A stretch of 64,000 nucleotides of DNA, taken from Lepas anatifera. Lineage: Eukaryota > Arthropoda > Thecostraca > Lepadidae. Positions 11,360-41,299 of the stretch are shown one piece after another. Location of the stretch: NCBI GenBank assembly GCA_034440635.1, contig JAOTON010001948.1, positions 62,001 through 126,000 of the forward strand, written 5' to 3'. The notes under the pieces are model-generated. The model was not told where the DNA came from. It was given only the letters and a program-made list of their open reading frames with translations, and searched no databases. A program made the position numbers and the translations under genes. Position 1 is the first letter of the stretch. The number at the start of each line of letters is the position of its first letter.

Positions 11360-12161
11360 ATTTGTGGTGCTTGCTTCTTGCCTGATGGTGCAAAGTGACT
11401 CAAATTACTATCAAACACATATATCCAATACATTTCAATGATTCTTGAAAAATGTGACTTCAAATAACGAGAGTTTCGGGAGTTTGAAAGAAGTAAGAGG
11501 TTAATAAAGCTGACATTCACTTTAAGCATGGCCATCGCCATACTTAAGTAAATTTGCCACTCACTTCTCAACTGAAACTATTTAGCAAATCCAACAATCT
11601 CGCTTATGATGGTGCTTATGAACTCATAAAAATATGTTCATAAGGAAATTTGGATAAAAATTGTATTCCTAATATTTCAATAAGGGATTCGATTGACACT
11701 ATCGGACCTTCTTGGTTTGCCACTCGCTGCTGTCTATATTTTCCAATAAGAATTTTACACACAGCACCCTAGCGCAAAACCAGTTTTGAGGCACTTTCAC
11801 TACTTGCACTAATTTTGGCAAATGATGTTCCATTTATGCTAGTTACCGAGGGATACGCTGTTGAATCAGAATTATTCGAATTTAACACTAAGCCTGTTAA
11901 GCTTTTTTTCGCGCTATTGTATCATTTCAATTATATAGACACTTCATTTACCAGATACAATGAAGACGTCTGTGATTGCAAACAATTTTAAGGTCGTGCT
12001 TGAGCCACTTATGTATATACGAAGTTTGATTAAAGCCACTGATTATTAACACATGTATGCGTGTTGCAGGTTTTCTGTTAACTCTCCGGCCATCATCAGT
12101 TGAGATCTGAAGATTCCTGATAAATTCCAGTCTTCCAGTAATATCCCGAGAAGAGGCGATA
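11360..12161 (+). promoter_or_regulatory. Upstream region and presumed 5' UTR of AMFR
   Basis: This is AT-rich non-coding DNA between the LINE and the AMFR start codon. CGTGTTGCAG at about 12060-12069 could be an acceptor for a 5' UTR exon leading into the start codon. No clear TATA box or CpG-rich promoter was found, so the transcription start is unknown. Confidence 0.35.
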
Positions 12162-30279
<18,118 letters not shown>

Positions 30280-33200
30280 GATGTGCCATCCGGACCGGAG
30301 ACAGATGTTGCCGCGGGGGCGGACGTGTCGCGCGCAGAAGCAGTCACGCCCAACTGCTGGGACACCGGCGGCCGAACAGAACCTGGTGCGCAAAGCCAGA
30401 GGATCTAAAGGCTGGGTTGTTATTGCTGTTAAGGGATTTCCTAAACAGGGGGCTTCATGGAGTCTGGTTGTGTTTTAGCAGCCAGTGCTCTTCTGTGGTG
30501 AATTTATCTGCCGACACAGCCTCTGTTTAGTCTCTGGTCGTGGTGCTTGGTAATGGGCCAGACCTGGATAGCTTGCTAAGTATTTTCCCCAACGCGAACA
30601 ACTTAGGAGTTGCTTTCAGAGGGATATGGCATACATTGGATTGTCTTCTTGAGCAATCTCAGAGGTTTTGATGTCAGATATGTTCTTCCGCGCTCTCAGA
30701 AAGTGTAACAACGTGATATGGTCGCTCCCTGTTCCATGTGAAAGCTGCCATGAAGTGTTTTCTGTAAAGCAGGCGCCGCTGCCAGGAGTGCTGTGTTAGA
30801 CTTTAAACTAGTTGGTAAGATTCTTGGTTGGAACGATGGTCTGTTAACATTTATATTTCGTAAGAAAATCAAACCGAAAGATTTCACTGATAACCGATTA
30901 GCGCGATAATCTTCTACTTCCCTAAGTAAGGTCAAAGCTTTTCTTGTGATGGTAGGGAAATCTTCCAACAATGTCAAAAGATAGCACGATTGCTATTTCG
31001 GCTCCATTTCCACGCGAAGGGGACTGTGCGAGCTCCACCCTGCGACGCTCTGGCCCGGCCGCGCCCCCGGGTGGGTCGGTAATAACGGCAGCAGGCTGCG
31101 CTGGGTTAGTGGCGCTTCTATTTTTACGCCCACAATTGAGTGCAGAAGAAGAGACTGTCGACTTTATCTTCGATGATACAGTCGACGATTATCGCCCAGT
31201 AGTCTTGAACCCTCGCCTTTACTGGGGGGGGATGGGTACGGGAACGGGAGATGTTGCAACTGAACCAATTGTTTTTAGATGACTGCAAAAACGTCGTTCT
31301 GCTTACAGTCTTGAAAGTGGATGTAGCCCATGGGAAATTCGTTGCGCGCGTTTCGCCAAAAAGTGGTAGGCTTTTAGGTCACTGGGCTCAGAACTGGCAA
31401 CATATACGGATTATTTGGGCGCCAGGACTTATGCACTCGAATGTTGGAATCTCACCGTTCTCCTCTGTCCCTATTCCTGAATCGGCCCTGAATATATTCC
31501 GTTGACCTTGCGTGACCTCTGCAAAAACCCATATAACCACCAGCTTTTCAATGTTAACAGATTTTGAAGGCGACAAAATTGCTATGTTTTTCTTAGCGGG
31601 GAATTCAAATTCAGCGTTCAAAAATATCCGCTAGAAGTGAAAACTAGACATATTGGGTCAATGTGAATTTTCCCAGTCAGCGATCTTTAACACTGTCTCA
31701 CGCAGCACCTAGATGGGTCACATAGGTGCATAGTAAACCCTCAAAGCGAAAATGTCTCCTGATCACTTTGACGACTGTATCAATGTGATTTGATACCCAA
31801 AATTATGGTCAATAGCAACCAGAGTAGCGAAATTGGTCGTACAAGACGATCACATTTTTTACCTGACCTGGTGACCTTAGGGTCCTACAAATTGGCATTA
31901 ATCGCGAGCTCTCGTGACGAACAAAACGCTAGTTTTACCGCGAGGCTCATGTTAACTAGGGGCCAACCGCGAGGAGAGGTTTGCAACACCCCTGCCTCCC
32001 AGTAAGGGCGAAGGTGACATAAGTGTGAGGGTTAACATATTACTTCGATTTTAACCTCGATAATCCAGAAAACTACAGCTACGCAGCTGCTATACCACAG
32101 CGCTTTGTTGCCAGTCAGACCTGTGCGTGTCCGTCCCCTGTGTATTTTGCCACTGTCAGTGTTGTGGAGTGGCGCAGGAAGCGCTTGTGTGGGGGGCCTC
32201 TCGGCCAAGTCTCACTGCCGCCGCTGCTCCCGACTGCGTGCTGTGTTGGGCGGCGTCCCCACCCTGTGGCACCGCAGCTGCCCTGTGAGCAGTCAGTTCA
32301 CCGGGGTGCCACCTTTCTCTCCACTCGCCTTTTGTTTGGCTACTTGATTCCGGCGGTGTGTCCCGAAACGTTAATAATGATCTAGTGTCGGGGCGGCGGA
32401 GACTTCCCGTTACAGAAGCGCCCGCTTTTTTGGCTGTGCTGTTTGCATCGTGGTTAATGATAACCTGCTGACAATAAGGCCCGAGCTAGGTCGCACCAGC
32501 CATGAAGTGAGCGCAACTACTGCGCCCAATAGTCAGCTCGTACGCGAAAGCTTTGGCGCGGCCTTTTTGTGTGTTGAATGCTGTGCCGGACGGTTTTTCA
32601 GTGTCCTGCTGTAAAAAAGACCGTCGTTCGAATCGCTGGTTGTGAATTTCCAACCGTGGTCTAGTTGGAACATTATGTCATCCCGAATATTAACCAGTTT
32701 GTCTACAGTGCTGGTTTTATATTCAAAACCTACTACCAACCCAGGAGAAAGCGAGCAATTTACTGTTTTAATACCACAGTGAAAGTTTCGTTTTTAATGC
32801 TGCTAGTCTTTCGTTGGGATTCCAGTGATGGGGAAGCTGATAGCGGGTGATCCCAGTTAACAATGTCCCTGGCAGTTGAAAGATCTGCGATCTTACACCA
32901 ACCAACACACTGTCGCTTGAGTTCAACGATGATGGTGACAGGTGGATCCTGTGGAGAAGTGGACCCGCGCTGCGCTACACCACTCGTTCACTGTCGCTCC
33001 ACCCAGGATGCTGCTCCCCCATCGCGCCGGCAACGCGAGACCTCGCGAACCTGTTCCTAACCCCTGCCGATGTGGTTCACTCCATGTAGGACCACTGGCT
33101 ACGCCTACTCGACCAAATCGTTTTACCCAGTGTAATAGTTTTGTTGGCTATTATTATATCGTATTGCGCGACGCGAAGATGTTGCTTGTAAGTATACAGT

Positions 33201-34421
33201 GGGACAGGCGGCTTGGGTCCGGCTGCCGAGTTATCTTCAATCATGTCACCACTACATTTTTTTGCAAATGGTCTTGCATCCCAAAATGAAGTCTTATCCT
33301 TTAATTGGCAAGCCAGACACGCCTTTTCCTTAACGTAAGAAGCACATATACCTGCTGCAAGATCCAAGCCTAAGGTCCTTAAACAGGTCCCCAATTGAAA
33401 AAATTAATTTGGATCCGAACACCAAGCAGAAGTCGAAGAGTCGAGTCGCCCCAATTGCAGCTTAAAAGTCCGTTGAATGCAGCAGTTTGGTACAAAACAG
33501 TCATACTAGCTTTTTTATCACCTGGGAAGTCCATGTACGTACCGGTCATCCTATGTTACAAGGCATCGCAAACACGCCATACATTTTAATGATGTTACAA
33601 ATCGGCGTATGTTTAACTTCCCGCCTAGTTTTTTCTAACGTTGGCGGATCCGAGATTTCTTTCGTAGTTTACCTCACAGTGAACATAAATTCCCTGCAGC
33701 TAGACATTTGGGCCTGTATGCGGACTCATCGGTACACAGCCTCTGCGACACAAAAAGGACTGCTGGTCCAATTGTATACGACCGCTTCCGCTCCGCTTAT
33801 TCCGCTCCCTTTCCGGCGGCCGAGCCTTAACAAGTTGAGAAAAACACGGAGTGATGATCGATGTACTGCATTCACAGCACTATATAACAGTAGCGCAGAC
33901 CACAGGCAGCGCTTGGAATGCACGCCAAAAAAACTGAGACATTACATTCAGCCAGAATATGTATCACCCAAGAAAAAAACCACAAGATTCCCTTTTTCTA
34001 CAATGTTGTGCAACGAACCCTCCAAATGAGTTTGACTCCCTTAAACCCACCCAATCTCCTCCCAGGACAGCACAGGGCGGAATATTCCTTTTCATGAGCA
34101 CTGAGTAGACTGGGTATGTTGCGAACTGGCTGGCGGAATGGTGGACCTGAAAAACACCACAATAACTATTTAGAGAATAGTCAACGAAGCGCTTTAGATT
34201 GTATTGCTTCACGCATTGGCACCTGTGTGATGTAAATGAGGACATATTTGCCCCCTATTTTGCACATCAGCCATGGTCTTTAAATACAATTTTTCGAAAA
34301 TAAAAAGCAAATGTCCAAAGTTGCTCCTTGCGCCATAAGAGGAACATCAACATTTAGACCTAAGGTGTCCAAAAAAAGCCTTCCCATCTCAAAAAGGCAA
34401 AATCTTGAAAATTCCCTGACA
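30280..34421. other. Region between AMFR and DAD1 with no supported gene
   Basis: The first part should hold the AMFR 3' UTR, but no clear AATAAA was found within 1.5 kb. Short frames near 31000, 32100 and 33100-33400 show no recognised domain. A degenerate tRNA-like B box (CGTTCGAATCG) near 32630 may mark an old SINE. Otherwise nothing is seen. Confidence 0.4.
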
Positions 34422-34845
34422 GGCGAATCCAGGATTGCCGATAGGGGAGGAAGGGGCACCTTCCCGGGGAGGGAGGGGGCGCCATCTGGACCAAGGGGTG
34501 CCACTTTTGACCGGCAAAACTATCAAGTGGGCGCCAAATCCTATCGGTGGGCGCCGATTTTCGCATCCTGGGGGGTGGGAAGCGACATTTCAAAGGGGCG
34601 CTATCGACCTTTCAGGGGGCGCCGTGACCGGCGCCGCCACGGAATTTTCGCAGGGGGACAGACCCGGGCTTGCTGACCAACTAGGCGAATTTTGGCATAT
34701 TCGGTAACTGACAGCATTAATGACCATTGACCAAAATTTTGGGGACGTCCCCTGGTTGGCCAAGGGGACCTCCTGGCCGTGACCATTTCAGGAGGCGCCG
34801 AGGGTCGATCGGGGGGTGGGGGGCACGTACCCCCTGGATCCGCCT
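34422..34845. mobile_element. GC-rich MITE, copy 1 (GGATCC ends)
   Basis: The left end GGCGAATCCAGGATTGCCGA and right end CCCCTGGATCCGCC form an imperfect inverted repeat. The interior contains GGCGCCAAATCCTATCGGTG and many GGGGCGCC words, and matches the element at 50064-50328. It has no coding capacity. Confidence 0.65.
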
Positions 34846-35234
34846 ATGTTCCCTGAAGCTTGAAGGTCTGGCAGATCGGTATGCACACAAGTCAAGCTAC
34901 GTCTATTGCGAAATGATTTTTTTCGAAAAACCTTAATATACATCACATTCCACATTTTTTCTCATTTCGCTTCACTAATGGCGGTTCCATAACATATAAA
35001 AGAGGGGTTCAATGGTAATTTTCCGTATGTTCCTTCCGATCATCTTCATTTGTTAACAAAAAGAAGAGATGCATATGAAAAACTGAAAAATATATTCACA
35101 TTTTCTTGCACTTGAGCCACCTCATCCATACCCATGGTAGTTGAAAAGTCGAGCATCGAAGTGTAATACATAATTTTCTACCTTCCATAGGCATGTCTTC
35201 TAACCCATTATCCCGCCAGCTGGTGTGTGCGTGT

Positions 35235-35995
35235 GCATTATTTCACACGCGCATTGACGGGGGTCTGAGACACCTTCATTTTGACGGGAGGTTGCCCCAA
35301 GATCTAAAAAAACACGCTAGATAGCGAAAAACGATAAACGGCTTGGATAACTTATCGAATCCTCTATAGAAAAGATTTGCATCATTTTTCAGGTTACATT
35401 TAAGGTCGCTAGAGGTCAGGGCATGCTGCCATTGGGTTATAAATCAAAGCTTTCAATCATTACATCTGAACTAGTAAAGATAGTGCAAAACAATCAAGAC
35501 TATTGGAATCCTCGCAGCGAGCCGAATCAAATAATATGTAATATGGCAAAAAAGTAATATGGCCTTGCCAGGTCAAATCACAGATTAAACTTGACCTGAG
35601 GTTAGGTCAACATCAAATTAAATAAAAATGCATATCTTTAAAAACCGCAAAGATGAGGCAAACCTAATACCTTTGAAATAAATACTCTACAACCATCTAT
35701 AAGTTATTCAGCATTAACCATTTTCCCATGTATTTCCAATGGAGAGGTCATGACTCATTCCTGACCTTAGATAATCGATATAAAAATACCGGAATATATT
35801 TTGTAGAACTCAGTGGGCCCACTATGCACGATAACCTTAAATCGGATAGGTTGGCCCTGTTCTGACTTCTGCTATCTTAAACTTTTTAGGTGAGGCCACT
35901 TGATCTACAGTATAGTGAGACTGCATGCAGCCGTTGTACCTTTATCTCCAAAGACCGGGCGGGGGGGTACCCACCCACTATCAGTGTGGGTGTTT
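35235..35995 (-). mobile_element. Dispersed transposon-like repeat, copy B
   Basis: This is the reverse complement of copy A (3290-4590) without the inserted MITE. CGCATTGACGGGGGTCTGA at its low end pairs with the GACCCCCGTCAAAG of copy A. The site of the MITE in copy A is intact here as a single TTAA at 35877-35880. Confidence 0.65.
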
Positions 35996-36856
35996 AAACG
36001 ATAATAATTTAACTGTTATTTTGGGGTTTAACAACGGACCAACTGCCACAGTCATTCAGCGTCACCAACTCTTGCCCTGTTAGGGGGATTTTGAAGATCA
36101 GATCGACCTATTCAGAGGAATTTGGGGGATCCGATACTCATTCAGAGGAATTTGGGGGATCCGATACTCATTCAGAGGCTCCGCCAGGATTTGAACCCGG
36201 GACCGATGGTTTAGAAGACAAGGATGCTATCCACTAAGCCACCCATCTCCTTGTGTTTAAGCAATGTGCCTCAAGAAAGGAACAAATATATATCACAGAT
36301 TAAAAACTTAACTATGATCGGATAAATATGTCAGAAAATTGCAGACATTTCCTATTCTCCAAGCCATCCAATTCCCTGCATTCCAATTTCAATGAGATGT
36401 TTTATTAATAAATGCTTTTGAAAATCTAGAATCAACTGGTACACAATGTTTTGGGAAGCTAAAGCATCAAGCAAATTTGGTTCAATGGCAGAAATATATA
36501 AAAATTAGCCCCCCTATTTTCACTGCCTGTACATGTAACCCTCCCCATATTTTTAAGACTTTGGTTTTTGGAGGTGAGGGAATTCTTGGGAGCAGCCTCT
36601 AGAATCTATGTACAGATCATCTTTTTGCTGGAGGAACAAATTTGGAGGGGTGTTTTATTTCCTATAGGATCATGGCTAATGTGATGGGTGCATGGCTTCA
36701 TCAAAAATGTTTGACATGCATACTAGATCACATGATTAATATGCCAATCAGGCAATCTTGCAAGTTTAACCAAACCAGCTGAATTAGAAAATCTGTGATA
36801 TTTTCTTTTTATACTCACCAGCATACAAGATGTCCTTGTACCTTGGTGATGAACTT
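35996..36856. other. Non-coding, DAD1 3' flank with short tandem repeat
   Basis: A direct repeat of CATTCAGAGGAATTTGGGGG with GATCCGATACT follows at about 36110-36175. The rest is AT-rich with no gene seen apart from the tRNA-like sequence listed separately. The DAD1 3' UTR should run into this stretch from the high end. Confidence 0.4.
36178..36247 (-). tRNA. tRNA-like sequence, probably pseudogene or SINE head
   Basis: On the minus strand there is an A box TGGCTTAGTGG, an anticodon loop CTTCTAA that would give anticodon TCT (Arg), and a B box GGGTTCAAATCC with a paired T stem. The putative acceptor arms pair badly (about three of seven), so a working tRNA is doubtful. Confidence 0.35.
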
Positions 36857-36879
36857 CTACCCAATGAAGTTCATCACCA
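36844..36879 (-). repeat. Perfect 14-bp inverted repeat at the DAD1 stop
   Basis: Arms TGGTGATGAACTTC (36844-36857) and GAAGTTCATCACCA (36866-36879) are exact reverse complements separated by 8 bp. In the mRNA this would be a hairpin formed by the last coding codons and the first 3' UTR bases, with the stop codon at the loop edge. Confidence 0.9.
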
Positions 36880-36988
36880 CTAGATGCAGAATGATGTGGG
36901 CAAAGATGAAATCTGCAAAGTCCCCTTTCAGGACTGATGCCACTGAACTCACTCTTATTTTGAGGGTTCACTTGGAGCCGCAAGCAGA
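36857..36988 (-). CDS. DAD1: DAD1 exon 2 (frame disrupted)
   Basis: The acceptor is TTGCAG. It encodes [20 protein letters not shown], then the one-base frame break, then the C-terminal helix ending [10 protein letters not shown] and stop. Confidence 0.9.
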
Positions 36989-37375
36989 CTGCAACAGAAA
37001 AACAATGACATGCTGTTTTAGTTCATATCGGATAAAAATATAAATCCCAAATGATGACAACAACTCGTACAGCTGTAAGCAGCCTACGAAAATGACTAGT
37101 CACAAAGCCTTGACTTGAAACAAAATTAAAGAAGCATATGAAAATGTTGCGACAGCTTACTTACCTCCTAGAACAAAAGATCCCACACATGATATAAATC
37201 CACTCAGAAATGAGTTGAATGGAAAAGTGCCGACCAGACAACAGTAGATAAATTGAATGACTCCAGTCAAGAAGATCTGAACCAGATATGCATCGATTAT
37301 CATCAGCTTCTTCGGGGTTGTCTTGCCATACTCAGTACACAGCTTCCCAATTACGGACAGAAATGACTCCGACAT
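36857..37375 (-). CDS. DAD1: DAD1, oligosaccharyltransferase subunit (2 exons, one extra base)
   Basis: DAD1 is a small ER-membrane subunit of the oligosaccharyltransferase that N-glycosylates nascent proteins. Exons on the minus strand are 37375-37165 and 36988-36857. The start is the ATG giving [12 protein letters not shown], colinear with the human start; the frame stays open further upstream. The signature [20 protein letters not shown] is intact, and exon 2 begins [20 protein letters not shown]. After ISPER the frame is broken by one extra G (C4 at 36922-36925 on +). The next frame then encodes [20 protein letters not shown] and a stop at 36857-36859. Allowing for that base the protein is 113 residues, the human length. 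The break may be a sequencing error or a real lesion. Confidence 0.92.
37165..37375 (-). CDS. DAD1: DAD1 exon 1
   Basis: It encodes the N-terminus, the first two membrane helices and the conserved [17 protein letters not shown] segment. The donor is GTAAGT, in phase 1 inside the codon for Val before CLRLQ. Confidence 0.92.
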
Positions 37376-38172
37376 TTTCACGTACTTTCTGTGAATTCTC
37401 AACACACCAGACACGACAGAATTGAACAGAATAATGCCACGTCGTCGTCGGTCTAATGTCAAGCCTCCTAATAAACATTCAGCAAGCCGGCTGTTACCGT
37501 GTTACAATGATAGCCTGAGGCATAGCCGTACCAAAGTTGAATGGTCATGAATAAACCAAACAATAGATAAATAATGAATAATATTTTATTTGAAATGAAT
37601 TATCATTTAACAAAAAATATCAAATTAAAATTAGAAACTATTTAACTTACTTGACTATTCAGCTTTACACCGCTAGGGCCGCAACAAACAAAAAGCCCTT
37701 CAGGGCGTTTGTAACGCGCAAAAGGCTATTGACGGCGCAATTTTCATCCTACAGATGCACTCGTTACCTGTTGCACAGGTTGTTGGCCTTGTGCACTCTA
37801 TTGCCTTCCTTGTGCACAACGCTGTTGGAGAGGATGACGACCGCCGAGTGGTGACTGCTCGTAGGTGTAATATCAGGAAGGCCCTGCAGTACATATATCG
37901 GCTTTTGGTAATTTTAACACAACGGGGGAATATAGGAAGGTGTTTAACTGATGATCATTATTGGGACTTTTCAAAAGTTTTGCTTAAACTAGTAGAGTAA
38001 TATGTGGAGTAATAAAGAACATTTTACACCTACATTTCGATTCGATTGGTTAGGTATGAACCATGCACGTCTATTGCTATTGCCCTGCAGTATTGCATGC
38101 CAAGGAATCAAGAGCACAATTAATATTCAAATCAAGCTAGTGTATACAAGCTAGTGTCTCTATTGCTTTGAG
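37376..38172. other. DAD1 5' side and intergenic DNA
   Basis: Likely DAD1 5' UTR and promoter lie at about 37376-37500. A short + strand frame at 37755-38000 (81 codons) looks protein-like in part but I cannot assign it. The last 8 bases, GCTTTGAG, are the left target duplication of the next transposon. Confidence 0.4.
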
Positions 38173-38898
38173 CAGGGGCGCAGCCAAAGTTTTTGTATGG
38201 GGGGGGCACACCAACTTTGAGGGGCACCCCTGGGAAAAAAGGGCACTTTTTAACGTAACCTAAAAACTTACTATATCTTTGTTTATATCATTTTTTTGCA
38301 TCTTTGGTTCAATAAAATGCAAAGAAATCATTGACGGAGAAGGAAAACTCGATTAAAACCGAAAAAAGGAACAAAATATCACCAAAATGCCATGGAAATA
38401 GCCAAAACACTACTTTTTTGGATATATTTAAGGGCAGCCAACTCATGCAAGTACTTAACATCAGAGAAATCAGAGGAGCATGTGATATCTGTTACAATGT
38501 GCAGGGTAAGGCATATTGGAGTCGAATTTTTTTTGTTATGCCCACTGGTTTTGTCGTGACGAGTGAGCCCTAGCTGAATGTGGATTAGGTTCCTTGCCTC
38601 CCACAATCGCCGTGGGACAAGGAGTAGCATAGTGTCTTTGGAAGAACACATTTTTGCTACTGGAAAAATTTGGGAGATACCTTTTGAACGTGTTTATTAA
38701 GTTCCATATTCGCAAGGCTCGGTCCCAGTTAAAGAGTAAATAAAAGGTGAACAGGCTGGTGGTTTAGATGGGGATGGTGTGACAGGGCTGAAAATTGTAA
38801 AAACTATTTCTTCATCTAAATTAATGAGTAGAAATCCCGGTTTAGGGGACTGTGCTCTGAGCTCGGGCACATGCCTTCTTATCATCCCTTCTCAGAAT

Positions 38899-41174
38899 CA
38901 GGTTGGCACTGCCCACTACCCACTGTCCGGGTTTTTGGGTTTTAGTGGGTTTTAGGGATAAAACCCACCTGGGTTTTTTCATAAATCATTTTCTAGATGC
39001 CCTGAGTAAAAATATTGTCTTTTTGCTATTCACATCACTTTTAAAGCTACTAAGCCTTGGTATGTGTAGAATATGCCAAAGTTTAGTAGAATTAGTACCA
39101 TATGCCACCTCATACAACCCATTGGAAAACTGCATTAAAAGTGCATTTGGAAATCCTTGCCGTCTTACCAGGAAAATCATTCCCAAGAATCCACATGTCG
39201 TATAAATTGCACATTGTGCAACACAAATTTCTATTATTTTTTGCAACAGGTAAGTCACTGGATAAGACCAATACTGTCTCTGAATATGACGTTAGTTTTT
39301 GTCTGTATGATGCAGTTTTTTCCAGAATTCAATCTATTAATTATGTATATCTTAACAAATTTATAAACATTTCTGCAGGTTCAAAATATGCCAAAGTAAC
39401 ATCGCAGTCTCAGATTGTGACTCTGACTGACTTTGGCCTGAGACACACGAATAGTTTCATTGTTCAGCTCATGGAGCCTCTAGGGTTATCGTGGTGGAGT
39501 CACGTGCTGTACTCCAGGCGCGCAGCCAAGGTGGGGCGACCGCCTCTCCTGGGCTGAACTTAAGCTCTGTAAAGAGCTTCCCCGCGACCTCCTGTCATTT
39601 TCTGATTTATGTTCCCCAGTTGATTATAAGAAGACGGACACCATCACAATGTTTGTCTCGAGACTCTCAATAGCAAGTCTCAGGGCCCAAGCGCTGGTCT
39701 GGCAGGGCCCACCAAAATTTTGAATTGGGGGCCCCATATTCAGCTATCGGGATACCAGAGTTTATCTCTGGGCCCCCAGACTTGGTCTCTGAAGCAGCCC
39801 CAAAGTTTTCCCGGGTTTCCAGAGTTGGCCTGGAGGACCTCAAGAGCTTGTCACGGGGCAGACCTGGTCTCTGAGGGCCACCAGAGTTGGTCTCGGTGGG
39901 CCCAAGAGTCTGACTTGGGGATCCGAAAACTTTTCTCGGGGAGCCCAGTGTTGCTCTCAATGGCCTTTAAGAATTTGTCTCGGTGGCCTCAGAGTTGGTC
40001 TCCAAGGCCTTCGAGGGTTTGTGCGTCGGCCCATCGAGTTGGTCTCGAACCTGGCTGAAGTTGGTTTCGGGGTCCCTAGGTTCGGTCCTTAGGGTCCCCG
40101 AGGTGGTTTCGGGAGACCCCAGAATTGTTCTTGGGGCCCGCAGTGTTGATCTCGAGAACCTTGAAGAGTTTGTCTTGGTTCGTGGGGCCCCCAGAGCTGG
40201 TCTCTGGGATCCCTAGACTCGTTTTCGGGCGTCTCAAAAGTTTTTTTCTGGCGGGAGGAGTTTTGTCTCAAGGCGCCGGCCAATTTTTATCAGTCTGCTC
40301 AAAAATTCGTGTTGGGGGCACCTCAGATGGTCCCCGGGTCACAAAATAATAAAAGGATACCACGCTTTATTCAGCTAGATAAGCAAAGAAACAAGCAAGG
40401 AGGTAAAAACAGCCAATAAAAGTCACGTGAACCACACCGATTCACTCCACAATACATCAGCCACCGCTGACATTCTTTTATTTTCATTAGCGATCTTTGC
40501 ACTTGGGGCCCCGTGCAGTGCCCCCGAGTCTATATTCACCCTTCCCCTGAGCAAATAATGGATACACCCCTGCTCTACTCTGAGAATTGTGATCTGGCCC
40601 TTATTGATGTGCCAGACTAAGATTTCCAGCGCTAGCATTTGTCCCTGAGGAATATGAGCTGATTTAGAAAGTGAAAGTAATTCATGTGGGCGCAGTGGTG
40701 CGGTACTTGTCGCACTTGCTTTCTACGGGGTCGTCCGGTTTATTTCTGTAGATTTCTTGAGTACGGAGAACCCGGCTCCTAAGAGAAAACATAATAAGAG
40801 TCGACAACGCCGTATAACCATAGCAGGGATGAGTTGATAAACCCAAAAATGTTATTCTGGTCAAAAGTCGGTTCACTTTTCTTATCCATGGGTGCCCATA
40901 AAACTATGAAGGGTTCTGCACGCAGCCGTCAATCGGGTACTTAGAACAGCTTTGGGAATAGGAGCTTCTTCTCCTCCGCCACGTGAGGCAAAGACTGATA
41001 AGGAACGATGATATTGAAAGCATCACAGTCTTAATGCGTGCTCAAACAATGGCATTAATCTAGAAACGATGTGACGAGAATGCTATAAAACAAAAATAAA
41101 AACCCGAAAAGCCACAAAACCCGCAAAAACCCGACCCGCGGGCTTTTATAAAAAACCCGGTTTTTCCAACCCTG
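38899..41174. mobile_element. Nested hAT-like element, 2.3 kb
   Basis: The ends are CAGGTTGG and, on the complement, CAGGGTTGG, followed on both sides by GGGTTTTT-rich sequence. Flanking 8-mers are CTCAGAAT (38891-38898) and CTCAGGAT (41175-41182). The second copy of the host transposon reads straight across this site (about 62573-62590: CCCAGAATCCACCAG). No intact transposase is seen. Confidence 0.75.
39515..40572. mobile_element. Innermost nested hAT-like element, 1.1 kb
   Basis: Left end CAGGCGCGCAGCC and right end complement CAGGGGTGTATCC agree at most positions. The flanking 8-mers are CTGTACTC (39507-39514) and CTCTACTC (40573-40580). It lies inside the 2.3-kb nested element. Most of its length is a G/C-rich array of roughly 30-bp units with GAGTTGGTCTCGGGGNCCCC (about 39670-40340). 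Confidence 0.6.
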
Positions 41175-41299
41175 CTCAGGATCCACCAGTATAATAAGCA
41201 ATTTATATAACCGGGGGTGCCTAGGTATCACAAGCTGTTTTAGAGATTCCTCATTCCTCGTTAGCTCCGTTTTACAAGGGCAGTTTTCATTGTGTTCTT

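Noticed and set aside
33077..33394. Minus-strand 105-codon frame
   Set aside because: No recognisable domain, no repeat ends and no exon partners; it is within the length expected by chance.
36178..36247. Functional tRNA-Arg gene
   Set aside because: A and B boxes and a plausible anticodon are present but the acceptor arms pair at only about three of seven positions; kept only as tRNA-like.
37755..38000. Transposase or host gene fragment (81 codons)
   Set aside because: It has some protein-like composition but no motif I can name, and no neighbouring exon or terminal repeats.
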